From assembly GCA_024760905.1 (NCBI GenBank), contig CM045729.1, positions 60,811,580-60,875,579 of the forward strand: a DNA stretch of 64,000 bases, written 5' to 3'. This document shows positions 34,501 to 49,500 of the stretch, in pieces. Each line of letters starts with the position of its first letter. Positions within the stretch are counted from its first letter, which is position 1. The notes under the pieces were generated by a model. The model had not been told where the DNA came from. It worked only from the letters and a program-made list of their open reading frames with translations, and did not search any database. A program made the position numbers and the translations under genes. The DNA comes from Plotosus lineatus (lineage: Eukaryota > Chordata > Actinopteri > Siluriformes > Plotosidae).

Positions 34501-37500
34501 GGAACTAATCACATCTGAGATGTACATTTAATTCAAAGGCCTTTTTTCTAATTTCAGTGATGGATGACCTGTTTTGGAAAACTCGATTAATTACATGCCA
34601 GTGAAATTATTGGTAAAGCTGTAAATTTGAGATATTCAAGATATTTAGACCTTCAATTTTTTTTAGCTGTGTTGGCTTCCAATAACACTACTACATTTTG
34701 AGGTCTTTCAACAAATTGGCTTACTAAGATCTCCATCTGGCATCAAAATTGAAAGGCTATGATCCAGACCTTTTTTTTTTTTTAGATGAGTGGTTTAAAC
34801 AGGTATAAGATGTGCATCGTTCTTGGCTGAAATGAAAACCTGCACCCACCCCAGTCCCTTTATATGTTAGACTAAAAATCCCTGATTTATTGCATAGTTA
34901 ACCAAATCTTTTATATGTATAGACCAGTGACCAAAGTATTAAGCCACACAGCACATATGACAGCACCACATATACTATAGTGGAGAAATGAAAATCATTT
35001 TTCTTTGAAATTTGATGATGGCGGTAGAGAACTCTGTTTAACACTTTGTTCAACAATCTCTCATAGGTGTCCAGTTAAGGGGAAATCTGACGACACTGCA
35101 TATCATTGCATGTGATTTGCTCAATATGACATTCATCTTCACACTTGTTAAATCATTCAGTGGGTCCTTACCTGTGCATTGGGGACACTGTCATTCTGGA
35201 CCAGTACCATTAGGATATAAATGGTTTATCATTGGATAAAAATGATTTGTCAAGAGAAACAAAATATTCCCACAGAAAAACACCACACTTTCTGCTTCAT
35301 ATTCCACTTCCACATGCTTGAAATTTGTACTGCTTTTTGGTAACACATTTATCTCTTTGGAACATACAATAATGATTGCTATGTTGCCGAGATTAAATGG
35401 GAAAGGTACCTGCTAATGATTCCTGTTAATATTAATGTATTATTATTATTTTTACATTTTATGAGTGAGTATAAATATTAGCCAACAAGATTATTAGAAA
35501 CTTGCTTGTAATAGGCCAGGAATAATGTCAGACAGCAGCTGATGAAGAGAATCCTTGGCGATGCGTTCAACAACTTTGGTCTGCATTTTAATAGCTGCCA
35601 GGTTGATAGGATAGTCTGCAGTCTGCACAATGGGACATAGCACCTTGATACACTGTTCAGGGTGAATGGAGCCAGCCAGTGTGGCTGCAGACTCTTCAGC
35701 AGCTCTTACCACCTGGTAAGGACAGGGAGAAAGGTATTTACATATCCATTTACATTAAAGGCATTTGACTGAGAAACTTACATTTTTAAATTTTCTTATT
35801 TTTTTAAACTAGACAATTGAGAGTTAAAGACCTTGCTCAACGGCCCAATAGTGTCAGCTTGGCTGCAAAGGAACTTGAACCTTTGACCTTCTGATCAGTA
35901 ACCAAGAGCCTTAACCACTGAGCTACCATTGCCCAATTTAAAATTTGGTAAGTTAGCCCCTCTTTAAATCAATAGATTTCTTTTAATCTTTTATTCAAGA
36001 TAAAAGACTACATGGCATTCTTATATCTTAAAACTCTTTAGTAATTTATCCATTTTCAACATCATGGACTAAACAAGGTGAGTATGCACAGGAATGATAA
36101 TCAACTATCAGAGTGTTTTAATCTTTGAGGTGCAGGTGTACATAATGGTTTTTACATTTAGTCATCTGTTGTAGGTGCTGTGTGTGTAAACGTCATTGAT
36201 GAGCAGTAATCTAATGCTCCGTTTCCACTGGCGCAGGTCTTGACTTTTACCTAGGATTACTGACCTGCTGGTTAATTGTTGGTTCAATATGCGAGTTCTC
36301 TGAGTCATGCAGTGAAATATGTAGATTTAATTACAAAAAGATTCTTGTTTTTCCTAAATAAGGTCGATGTCAACTTGGGCATAAAGTGATTCCACATTTA
36401 AGAGGCAAACAGCTACAGTGGTGAATACTAAAATAAATCCTAGTGAGCCCCAGATAATTGGGAAAGGTCATCCAAAAACCAAAGCTGCTTTATTTTAAAT
36501 GTACACCACCCAAACACATGAAATTGATGAACAGAACTTAAAAGAGAAAAGTGTTTGTGACCTCTTTGTGAGAGTCTTTATGAGCTTCTAAGGTCTTCAT
36601 GATTGTGAGTTCTGCATAGTTCTTGAAGCGGGCAGGCTGAATCCTTAGGATTTCTTTTAGAACACGCAGAGCCATAGCTCGGATAGTGTGCTGTAAAGAG
36701 AGAGCAGAATGTAAAAATTCAAGTCAGTCAGAAGCATTGAACTGACATACAAATGATTATATAGAATTAGTGCACTGTATTTACTGTAAAACAAAAAACA
36801 TACAAGAATGACTACAAATCATGTATACAGAACAATGTAACGAGTATTCTTCTTTCTAACCTTGCAGATATAATACAAAAGAAGCACCTTTTTCTTTACA
36901 CGCATATGACGAATTATGACGAATACCAGTTAAGTGTAACTTGCTATTGATTAAAAGTCTCACGTCTTTATCTCCTAGTGTCTCCAGGAGCAGCAGTAGG
37001 ATGGTTTTAAAATGCTCGTCCCATACAGCTAGGCTGTCCTCTCGGGTGATCTTCAGAAGTTCCACCAGTGCCCCTTTTCTCTCCTCTACACGCTCATTGT
37101 GATTGGACAACTCTTTCAGCAAGTCTGCCACCAGATCTAAGTACGCCAAAGAAATTCAGTCAAAATGAAAGACAAGCCCAAGAAAGAGCCCAGACTTTCC
37201 CCCTCATTTAGTTACTGGGTTATATTTTAAAGCAGGCAGCAATTGGTAAACAGCACTAAACAGCTAGGATTAGTACTTCCTTGGATTTTAATACTAATGA
37301 TTGTATTTCTCTAATTATGTTATACACATAGATACAAGTTCAAGCTGTTAGTTTAAGCCTAAAGTGAAAAAACAACTAATGACATAAGGGAAGAAAAATT
37401 GAAAGCAATAATACAGAGCCACCACCTAAAGTTATATAATATTAAGTCGGAAGACAATTTTCATGACTCAAGCACAGAAGCAGCCATGCCACCAAAGATG

Positions 37501-40500
37501 AGATGCAGTACATGGGAAACATGGAATGAAACAGACTGACAAAGGAAAGGAAAGTAATGCCAAAGTTATTTTTGCACAGAGGAGTAATCTGTTATTCTAC
37601 GGAGTTGGCCTTTACCAGGTGCAAAGCCTTTGGAAAGCACCATCTTGTTTTCACTGCATTCCTGACGACGGCCTGTAAAGAGGGAGGGAGAGGAAGGGGA
37701 GGACAGCAGGGATGTGATGACCAATACTAGGTGAAACCTAAAATCCCCCTACTACCTCAGTCATGACTTTATGTAGAGTACACATGAAAAGTACATAAAT
37801 CCTTCCTCAGAGAGAATTGCTTCTGCTTCCTTATTCATTCATAAATTCATCAACTAATTCATTTCTTTTTGCTCTTAAAGCCTGCATAGTTTATTATAAA
37901 CCTGTTTCTGCATTATTCAAGCTCATGCCTACCTATATCATGTGTAATCATGGCAAGACATAACTGATGATAATGTACACTGTATTTTTTATTCTGCTAG
38001 CCAATTACTACTTATTTTCAATGTCACTGTTCTGTTGCATTTCTACTCCCATATTTTAAACTTTCTACCTTCATAAGTATTCTATCTACTCTAATGAGAT
38101 CAGATAGATATTGTTCAACAATATTAAGTTTGATATACGAAGTGGATGGAATCCATTACATGATTTGTGGCTTAATGCCGTATGCAGTTTCTGCATAGCA
38201 ACACAAATATCAGAGACTGAAAGCTAAAGCTTCCTATTGTTCCCACATGTTTATCAAGTTATAATAATCAGCTACGATTATAAACATATCATTAATCTTA
38301 CTTTCTACATTAGGATTGATTTTTGACGACATATAAAATGTAGTTTAATTACATTAATACGGACTGCAATGACTATGAAGTGGTATGGAACACACAAGGT
38401 GAGCAGAGCACAAATTCCCTAACAGTAAAGTGCAAACTTACAATCACGGAACTGTTCCACGTCATCATCAAAGACAGCTTCTTTCAAAGCACTTTTGTCA
38501 TAACCACCAATGGTGTCTCCATAGCCATATGGTGCAAACTCTCGTGACCTTGGCCCAGCGAAAGCGCGTGGAGAGGGGGTGTTGAGTAGAGATGTCTTGT
38601 TATCCAAAGCAGTGCGACCTCCCTCGACTATATCCAAGCCTAAGCGAGAATCAGATCCAGGTGACGCAGTCTCCCTGCCAATCTGAAAGAAAGTTGTGAC
38701 GCCGCAAATGGAATGAAATTGAATAAAATTAAATAACAAAAACACACTCCAGAAACATTATACCATAATGTACTATTAGAATATGCTGTATGTTATTAAG
38801 CAGAAAGACAGTTCCTTACTTTGATATAATAATTATACACCGATCAGCCATAACATTAATAACACCTGACTGGTATGCAGTTCGGCAGCCCTATCAATGA
38901 GCCATGACACTTTTTCCAGAAAATTTATTAGTGCATACCAAAAGCCACCCATTTTGACCTGCCATTTTAGAGATGAACGAGTCTATTCGTTTATTCAGCT
39001 CGATCCCTTGTCAAAGTCAACAAGATCCTTACGTTTGCTTATTTGTCTTGCTTCCGACACATAATCTTTGAGAACTAACTGTTCATTTTCTGCCTAATAC
39101 ATCCACTCCTTGACAGGTGGCACTGTAATGATTAATTATTCACTAAAAGTAAGATGGATGTCCCTGAATATTCCCAGGAACAACTTCGAGGGGGCTGGTC
39201 AATTCAGCGACATCCGGCAAGTCCCAGGCCAAGCACTTGTTTTAGTGTATACTACATAAGAACATAAAAAGCAAGTAAAATCTCAATTTTAACAGTTTAT
39301 ATTTCCATATTACTGTGTAGCTAACAGCATGTTTTTAAACTCGTTGTATACTACATGGGAATGCAAGTAAACTGTGATCTGTAAGAGCATTGTACAAAGC
39401 ACTCAAAGATTTAGGACAGGCAACATGAAAACAACACAAGCAAACTAATCACTGTCATTTAAAAATATAACAATGAAGCTCCACTGTCCACTTGGAAAAA
39501 TATTTAACCTCTAGAGAGTGGACCAATCAAACTGTGCAATTCCGGCATAGTACAATAGTACATACTAATCAATTTTATTCATCTGTTGGTAGTTATCATG
39601 TTTTTAATGTTCTGGCTGATTGGTGCAAGTTATTAACCCATCAGATTTTGGTACACAACACAGCTGTAGCACAAACTAAGAAAATTCAGATGTTCTGCAG
39701 GCAACTACCCCATCATCCTTCTTCAATTCACGTCTAATGGGCTCGTTGAGGTCCTCCTCACTGCGATATCTAAAACTCTGGATGGCCTCTGTCACGCCCC
39801 GCAGTGAACTGTAGATTTCATCAGAGTTCAAATTCTCTGTGTCATACTCCATCATACTACTGTCCAGAAAAGAGAGAAGAAATGAAAGTCAGTTTTGTAC
39901 AAAAGATGATTTCATTTTGAAGAGTGAGGATCATGGTTTTTGCCAAACAGAAATGGGCAATAATACAGGCAATGAGGTAAACTCAAGAATAAGACTTCAA
40001 CGTGTTTCTTAAAACTGAAGCTGATCAAAAGGGCATGCATTATTTTAGGGATGATACTCGCAGAGGAAATCGAGAACTCCTCAGCACAAGCTGAACTGAG
40101 AACAATCAAATGTTACTCATTCCAAATCCAATGTCCTACATTATAGCTTCACTGTATAATTTTTAACTCAATTAAATGTTTGCAGGCTGGTTTTATAAAT
40201 GCAATTGTTAGTCATAGAAGAAATATTTCTAGAATTTTTGTGATTGTGCTTGTCCTGAGTGGGAGGGATTTTCGCACTCATGCCGTCCCCCTCGCAACGA
40301 TAACCTTAGAGGCCGAGTTACCTGGGGGAGAATGCGCAGTGCAGGGCCCTGAGGGAAGGGGCAGGGAGTGAGGGCTGAGATGGAGGTGCTGGGTGCTTTG
40401 AGAACCCATCGACACTCCAACCCCACAACCGACTGTGCCCAAAGATCAGCGAGAAAGAGAGAGTGAAAGAAAGATGCAGGAGTGGAAATGGAATGCAGAG

Positions 40501-43500
40501 GAAAAGACAAGGAGAGAAGAGGAAAAACAACAGGACAGGAGAATCAAAGGGAGTGAGAACAGAAAAGAGGTGAAGATTACAGGAGAGGAGTAGAGTGGGG
40601 TATGGAAGGAAGAACAGGAAGACACAAAAAAAAGACTATTTGGAAGGTTGGTGTTTGTGCTATGTAAGAGTTAAGGAGTCTAGAACTGATAAATACATAG
40701 AAGCTGTCAACAGATTTTTCAACAGGGCTAGTTTCACTGATCTATATGCGGAAACAACCTGAAGTGCACAATCTTAAAAGGTAAATGAATAGGTGATTTG
40801 ACTCCTGTCTAGAATACAGTTTTACAATCCTGAAGCATGTATAAAAAAAAGTCGACTCAGTTTTAAAGCCAGTAAAGTTGTTAATGAGAGAAGTTAAATA
40901 AACAAAGAACACATAACCTGCAATATCCACTACACCTCAATATCTGAAGGGAATCATACATTACTGGGCCGGTGAACCGTGAATAAAAGGGAGTGTAAGG
41001 TTACCTTGGTGAAAGGCCGGTGTGAGAGGAGTTAGTGGGAGAGGTGAGGGGGCTCGTCCTGCTGGACGGATGCCTGGGTGTTGTACGACCAATTGTGTTG
41101 CTGGGAGAACTCTGAATGAGAGACAAAAAGGAAAATAAAACCATAAACCTGCACTTAGTTACATGAGAGGAAAAGCAAAGGTCAAGACTGCCTAGGACAC
41201 AAAATATTAAGATACAAGATGACAAAATGTAGAGCGATAACAAGGATGAACAGATGGCAAGTGATCACATTATCATCGCATTATCTAATAAGTGCATCAC
41301 TTTAGAAGCAAAACATAAAGCACTTACCACTCCACTTGTGCTGCTGGAGTTCTTCAGGTGGGTGTGGAGGAGCTTAGTGGCTCCATCCTGGAATGTTTTG
41401 GGCAGAGCCCCAAGAAGCATGGTGAATTCAGGTGTGTTCAGCTCAAAGAGAGATATCAGTACCACCTGGGCAGCCTACACAACCAAAAACACCATCAGGG
41501 GCATAGTGCAGAGACTAAACCAAGCAAACATGTCACGAACTATAAACAACTTAAGGATGAAATTGAGAGGAAGTGCAATACAGAGAGGCAAGTCATTAAG
41601 CTTGTGCATTCTTCTGTTATTTCCTGTAACAGTTAACTAGATACCACAAAGACATGCATAGAGTACATATGATGGTTATTTTTAATCCAAACAGACATAT
41701 ATTAAAAAGGAAAGAAAGATGATAGTCCTTGATGGCTGAAGGCTTTTTGCAGTTATACAGCAGTCAAAGTTAAGACAGAGAACAATAAAATACAGTAAAA
41801 CTCGATTTCTGTTTCTGTCAGTCTGAATCCCTGCATGACTCTTACCAAAAGGATATAATTGTGTGTTATTAAAGGAAGATAAGAATTGTGTGTTTATGGA
41901 TCATTGTTGCAAGATGCAGGTTAAGGATAGAGAGGTCACGCGCATCACACTTGTGAGGGTTAAAGGCTGAAGGGGTGGGCTGTTCAGCAGTAATTCTGAC
42001 AGGAGGGCACTACCTGCTTACACCTTTCCTCCAGATTACCCTCTCCGGGCAGCGCGGCTGTAGTGCATGGCCTGCATGAAAACTCCTCACTCGACCAGTT
42101 ATGAAGGGTCTAGGCCATAGCGCAAGTATAAGACAATAACAAAGACTGATTGCCAACTTGAAACCCAAAAGGTGCTTAACACGGTGAAATGTGTTGTATT
42201 ACTGACAGCTCCAGCAAATTATAGCAAACCACCCCTACACTGTGATAACAAACACTAACAAAGTATGAATGTCGGTATGGAAGGATGGATAGATGGATAC
42301 ATGGATGGGTGGACAGATGAATGTCTATACTGTATAATTGCTGGCTAGATGTACAGGGATCTTTCACATTCCAAGTTAATTGGGACCGAGATCCCCCCGC
42401 ACCATCGAATCCCGCGAAGTAGGCTCGACCCCCCCTGACTGACGTATATGTACATGTATATGAGTATATATTATCAATAAATACTCATTCAACGCTATAA
42501 ATGCTTATAATAATAAACATTCAAAAATAATGCATAAGATGTAAATAAAATATAAATACACACACATACATTTTTATGTGAGGTGCACACACTCAGATGC
42601 GTACCGCACATAAAAATGTAAGTAGTTTTGATGGGGGGTTTCGTGCTGTTTTTTTTTTTTTTTTTTTTTCTTTTGCATAATTGGCCTGATTTTGTGGCAT
42701 TTTCCTTAACTGTTGTTCCCCCATTATTCCTTAATTTCCTTATTTTTTTAATTCGATGAATATTTAAAAAAGAAAACCCCGCAATGTACTGAAGCTGCAC
42801 GAATTGAAGCGCGAGGTAGCAAAGGATCCCTGTATATATTATTGATGAAAGAATATGTGGATATATACACAGATGGGTGGATTTATATATGAAAGGATGG
42901 ATAGAGCTCTGTAGTGGCAAAAGAACTGGCCTTGCCATTCCAATACTCTCAGAGATGACTGTATTAAAAAATGTATTTCTTGAAATCATATTTTAAGTTA
43001 TAATCCCTTTTGGTGGAGGCATACCTTCCTGACATCCGAACTTTTTGGTTCAGTGGTCCAGGTAATGATACGGGACACAGCTAATCTTGTCTCACTGGAA
43101 TTCACAAAGTCTGCAGGGTCCATATGCTTTGCGAGGGACTCTATGTACTTAAGAATGGCCACCTTAACCTGCAATTTAAAATATCAAATTTCAAAACGCA
43201 CATCTTAAACAATAAACAAGTTCTACTAATTGCATATTTGGACAAACGTAGAATCTAATTAACCCATGTACCTTGAGGTTTGGAGTTTGTGTTTGATCAA
43301 CAATAAATCTCATAAGGATGTTGAATTGTTGATCAAATGGGAAAGACCCACTACAGGACAGAAATGAAACATTACGAACTGCACATGAACAAACAATTAA
43401 AAACACCAAAGCACATAAAACGCAGTTTGAGAAGATGACGCATCTAACCGAGTGACATCCAGAGCCTTCTGGACTTTGGCCTGAACCGAACCCAGGAGAT

Positions 43501-46500
43501 CTGCCCCCATCTTCTTTAGCAGCTGAGTGAGCAGGACAAAAAGCCAGTCTTGAAGTTCTTCTTTATGAACAGTGACAAAGTCTACCAGAGTCTCCAGGAA
43601 CATGCTGAACACCTGAGACACGAAACACACTAACTAGATCCGCATATCTTCACATTATATAAAATGAAATCCTGAAGATAAATAGGATTAAAGAACCCAT
43701 TAAGCAATCTAAACTCGATTATAGTATGTATAATAGTTGTTATTATATACTGTAATGATAGTTTAACCAGTATGATGAATATTTACAGTAGGACAGGGAG
43801 AAACCAGACAAGCGTCACTTACTCTCTGTTATTAACACCCAGACCAAGGCAGAACATGCAAATAATAAAAACACACTGTTAGTGAGTATCGATCAACTTT
43901 TATACACATTTTCCAAAACTGTGGCTTTTTAACCCAAGCAAGGAAACTTCACAAATCTTTAATATAAAGTTAGTCAATTATTAAAAGCCTTGTCATTGTT
44001 CCTGTAAGTTACCTTGCTGTGAGGATCTGCAAACATCCTTGTGAAAATCTCACATAATCTTTTCATCTCCACTCGGCTGTCAAATACATACACGTATACA
44101 TGAGCTGTTACTCTTTTAGCCAGTGCTGGTCATTACAGATACTTAACTTATAATCATAACATCGCTGCAACAGTCTTTCAAAAAAGACATGGTAACTTTC
44201 TACAGCTACACTAGCTGCACATTGTATATTAATTTGTTAAATATGAGACTGACCGTGTGGACTTTACCCCAGTTTAGTCATACCTCAGAACACGCTGACT
44301 CTTGAGTAGGTTTTGCAAGCCCAGGAGCCCTTCCTTTCTCTCAGACCAGTTGGAGCTGGCACAGTGGTTTAGAACCTCAGCAACATCCTCTGTCTGCCGC
44401 AGGTAGTGTGGAATCCCTCCATTACGGGAGCTGTATGAACGCTCCGAGCATGCGCTGGATGCATCACTGTTAGCATCATCATCCGAGTACATTCCTGGAG
44501 ACTCGTACCGCCTTCTCATAGGTTTACGCTGTAAAAAGAGCACAACATGCTACGGAAGCTGAAACTGAAAGAAACAATGTGTGATGGCAATTTAGCCAGT
44601 TGGGGTGAGAAGGGTGTTAGACGAAAAAAAACATTTTTCACCATGCACAATTTCTTTCTCTTGTCATGAAGCCATGCATGACACAGCACGTTTCAATAAA
44701 GCACAGTCATTAATGGCCCCATATCTACAATGCTTGTTAGGGGTTGGAATAGAAATTGAACATTATTCGAGTCTGAACATTTATAGTAGGGCACTACATT
44801 ACAGAAGGGCAAACATTTCACTGGAAATACATGTATTCACAGAAACAATGAAATGCTTCATATTTAAAAAGATTAAACAGGTCAAAATGAAAAGGTATGT
44901 TCAGTCCTCTCTGAGAGCATTACCACAGCAAGGTCATTTAATACCTCAGCCCAAAGCAGAGTTTTGGTGAAGGAATTATAATCGCTGGAATTTTTAAGTT
45001 GGTCAGGTTGTCTCTGTACAAAATCCTGACCACAGCATCAAACTTGATGGGTACAATAGTCCCTGAGTCGCAGACATGCACTAATTTTGGAATGTCAAGG
45101 TCAAAAGTCAAGGTTGACTATTGAATCTACTTAAAAAGGTTCAAATCAAAGTCACAGGACTCTGAGCGTTTGTAACTGAAACAAGTGCTGACAGAGATGC
45201 TATAGATATGGAAATCTAACAGGAAAACATAACATAATGGGATAAGAACATGTCATAAAGATAACAAAAGACATTTACCTTTGAGTTCAAATGACCTTTC
45301 GAACATCAAACCTCAGCCACCTCATAAAACCTTCAAATTATTATTATTTTACTAATTTGATCACATACACATACTATAATCCCTATCACAAGACAAGCAC
45401 AAGTGTAATTAAAACCGGTACCCATATAGGGGCCATTTGCCAAATAATCATACCGCGTAGTAAAGGTACCTTGCACTCTGAGATCAAAAGATGAATACGA
45501 GAGGGACGATCAGAATTTCAGCTTTAATTTTTTTTTTTTTTTTGAATATTCACATACAGAAGTGTTTAATTTTTTTTTTTGAATATGTCACTTTTTGAAC
45601 GTTCTCAAATGATCAGAAATATTGGAACATACAAGTGACAGGTATTTGTGTGCCTTGTCTGATTATCTGCAAAGGTGTGCAGAAATAAAGAATCGGCTCA
45701 TGATCCAAAAAGTATAAACGCTGGTGTAAAACTGTAGTGAAGGAATCGTCATTAAACTGGCAATGTCTATCACCAGATCCTAAACCAACAGAGCAAGCAT
45801 TTGAACTTCTGTATTGGACCTTCTGCTCCTCTACTTCTGCTCACTGGAATTATTGTTTATTTTTATTTATTGTTTAGTGCATCAAGATTATATACAGTAT
45901 ATCAGAAAATGAAAGCTGAAAAGGCAATATTTCATCCCAAAGACAAATGTCCCATATACAGCAAAAGCAAAAGAATAGGCTTTTGCTGTTCCAATGCTTT
46001 CAGAGGGGACTGTACATCAGTACTGACAGAGTTCAGCAGAATGATGAATTAGAACTGAGAATGCCTGTAACGACCTCAAAAGCCTGCTTAATGAATGACT
46101 TGGTGATAACATGAGTGACTTTATTAATTACTGCATATGATGCAAATCACAAACAGGGAGTAAACAACTACCTTATTCCTGGAGTCTCCTAACAGCTGAA
46201 GGTATTACCAGACAAACAAACAAACAAAAAAAAGCAAGAGCAAAGAGACATGTATTTCAAAGAGGGCACTGTTCAATACAATAGACATTTTGTAAATTGA
46301 CCTGGTTTATGAAACTATTGTTATTAAAATGGTGTTTTCTGAGTCACTGCATTCAGCAAACTATGTAGTGCTTCTACACAGCTTATTAACTGCCTGAAAA
46401 ATCTAACACCTTAAACACTTCAGTTTCTGTAAGTAAACTGTAGTGAGGTTGTATTAAAAAGAGTATCTGTTTTAATCCTGTATCTTCACTGCAATAATAT

Positions 46501-49500
46501 GTTTAATAAAGTCTAAGTGGGAAGATTACAAACAATATAATTAGAGAATTCTGAAATTAGTCCAGAAATGAATACAAACACAAACTCTGCAATATCAAAA
46601 TATATAGAAAAGGTCCCTTACCAAAGCATCAGCCACAGCGGCCTCAACCTCTGTCCCCGTGTTTAGAACTCTCATGGCATTGACAGAGGCAGAAATGCGA
46701 GCTTGGTGAATTAGCCCATAGCGATCTGAAAATGAGAAGAAAACACCAGAAGAGTTAACTCCGCAGAGATAAAAATAAATACAGAATTACTTACCTTACA
46801 AGTGACTTAAGATGTAAAGAAAGGAAATAATATACAAACACAAAAAATACTTAAATTACCAAAACAATTATTTTGTGGAAGCATTTATGAAGAAATAAAG
46901 TGAAATTGTCATTTCCATCAACAATAAAATACCAACTTAAAAACCCAAATAAACCCAAGCCAGAATAAACACACATTCATTTCATATTCCATAAAGCTAC
47001 ACTTAGTATCCGACTTTTACAGAAAGCACATACTTCACAATTTCAATAAGAAATATATGGAACACAACACACACCAAAAATTAAAACCATGGCAACACAA
47101 TTCAGATGAAACAACAAAAATTCTTCGTACACTAACATTAACAGCCAAGAAAATCAACAGGGCACAAACACAACACTTTAAATGAAACCAAATACATGAA
47201 GTAGAAAATAACTGTGCAGTCTAAAACACTACTCAAATAAAACCAAAAGGGGTGGAAGTATGCATCATCGAATACAAAATACGCAAAACAAAATTTCTGA
47301 ATGAACATGGCACAGTGATAAGAATAAAACTTCACACCTCACTTGTTTAAAAGAACATCAACATGTTCAACTGAAGTCAACTCTAGGACACAATGTGAAG
47401 TGTGAAAGTTTGGCCTGAGCGAGCAATGTTCAGACATACTGATTTCTGGCTGAAATATAAGGAAAGCGGACATGCAGGTCACCTGACTGGGCCACGGGTT
47501 CAGCCGTGGACAATGCACTGGTGGAGCGAGAGTGACGTTGGGACACTGCAGGGACAGGAAGAATGAGTCACACCCCACTGAGGGTTAGAGTCACACCACA
47601 ACAACAGCTTGCCATGCCGAGCAGCGAACATATTACTTTTTTCTTTCAATAAACCTTCAGCTATATAACTACTACCAATGAGACAGCCATGGAAGCAACA
47701 CACTTGGATACTCAACTTGATCAACTTCTACTTTTTAGCAAATGAACAAATCACAGATATGAAAAATATGGAATCATTCACTGCTGAATAAAAAAGAAAT
47801 TTCAATAGGTATTTAATTTCTAATTGGCTTCTTTCATGGCCTGAATGTTTCAAGTTGTAGACTTCTCTGATGTAAAAACGATAAATCATTAAGTCAACAA
47901 TCACTGGTTCCAAGTTTCTTGAAAATTGCTGACAGGTCCGCTATGCAGGATGTCATAGGATTTTGTAGAATTTCCAAAATTACTGTTTGGATAATGATGG
48001 CCAAAGCAGAGTCCTGACTCAGCACTAAATATCACCATCATCCAGTTATTCATACTTATTTACTGCTTTTCTTTAGTCAGCTATAATCTTGTTTACTTAT
48101 CTTTAGATCAGGGGTCTCAATCCAATTCCACAAAGGGCCGCTGTAGCTACAGATTTTTGTTTCGATTAAGCAGCAGCACACCTGATTTGGCCCATACTGC
48201 TTTGTTATCTACCTTGAAACTCAAACATTTTCTTTGGATTATTTGTAGGTATTCCTCTTATAATGTTCCCATTTTGTTGATACTGACACCAATTTTTAGA
48301 CATAGTTGAGTGTGCACAATCAACATATGGCTACATTCTGTATTGCAGTGGTCCACAACCTTTTTATCACTGCAGACCTGTCAATGCTTGACAATTTTGC
48401 TGCAGACTGGGCGAGAGTTGGGGCATAGACTGTTTGACGAGAACCAGCAATTCCACATTATCACCCAAAATCCCCACTAACGTTGGATACTTGTCCAGTA
48501 CACTGGTCGCCGCGTATTATGCAGAGCGGGCTTGGTGTGTGGGAATCACCTTATCATGATAAATTCATATTTCATGTAGGGCTCCTGGTATTGTCTGTTA
48601 AAACCTTTGTTTTTCTTGGAAGTATTAGGATCTTCTGTGTCTTCACTGGGCGGTTTCCCCTTTGCAAAGAAACTTTCTAAAGACTTCTATTTCTTACTCA
48701 TTTTGCTTGTGGGTTACATTTTAGCACTCAAATTACTGAGATGTAACCGAGAGAATCCGGTCATTTTTCAAAATAAAAGATTTTTCAAAAATAAAAGCTC
48801 GTTCAGACTCAGATAATTAAGAAAAGGAAATAATTATATCTTGTGCGGCCCAGTAGCAATTGATCCACGAACCGGTACCAGTCTGTAGCCCGGGGGTTGG
48901 AGACTACTGCTGTATCGGATTTCACTGTACCACCTGACAATTGACTTTGTTGGTGCCGTGTTTCCTTTTAATAAGCCAAGTTGAACTTTGTTAGTCTGTA
49001 AACAATGTTACTTTTAACTGCAGACTAATTTCAATTTCAGACTTTTGACAGTATGTTTTACAGTCCTATAAATTTCAGCATTGAATGATTTCACAGTTCT
49101 TCCCCCATTTGATAAAAATGTTATTATAGTAAGAATGTTTAATAAAGCCAGAAGGTTTTGGCATTAAACAAACAAACAAACAAAAAAAAACCGTTGGGTC
49201 TGTAATTTGTTTATTCAAGTTTGGGGGGAAACAGTTTGACCATCCTTCAAACTTTCACAAATTTTAGCAAAGGTCTTTTAAGAGACAAATAGTCCAGATA
49301 CGATGATGAAGCACAATCAGAGGTGTGTCACATATAAGGTTTGTCACTGGAAGGCAAAAGGACAGGCAGTAAAAGCAAACCGGCAATGCAACACATTACA
49401 GGTGAATATTTAGGGACAACTTGACAGCCCCCCCACAAAAAAAAAAGACTGGACAACTCCAGTACATGTACGAACTTATGAAGTTACCGAGTTAATTAAG

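Noticed and set aside
35870..35934. tRNA gene candidate on the minus strand
   Set aside because: SINE head followed by the usual SINE body; the acceptor stem does not close.
38674..38682. Alternative acceptor 8 nt inside clasp2 exon 27
   Set aside because: Exon 26 ends in phase 0 after GGG; using the inner AG would shift the frame and meet a stop.
42495..42989. 164-codon minus-strand open frame
   Set aside because: Low-complexity, lysine-run sequence spanning a MITE; no family similarity.
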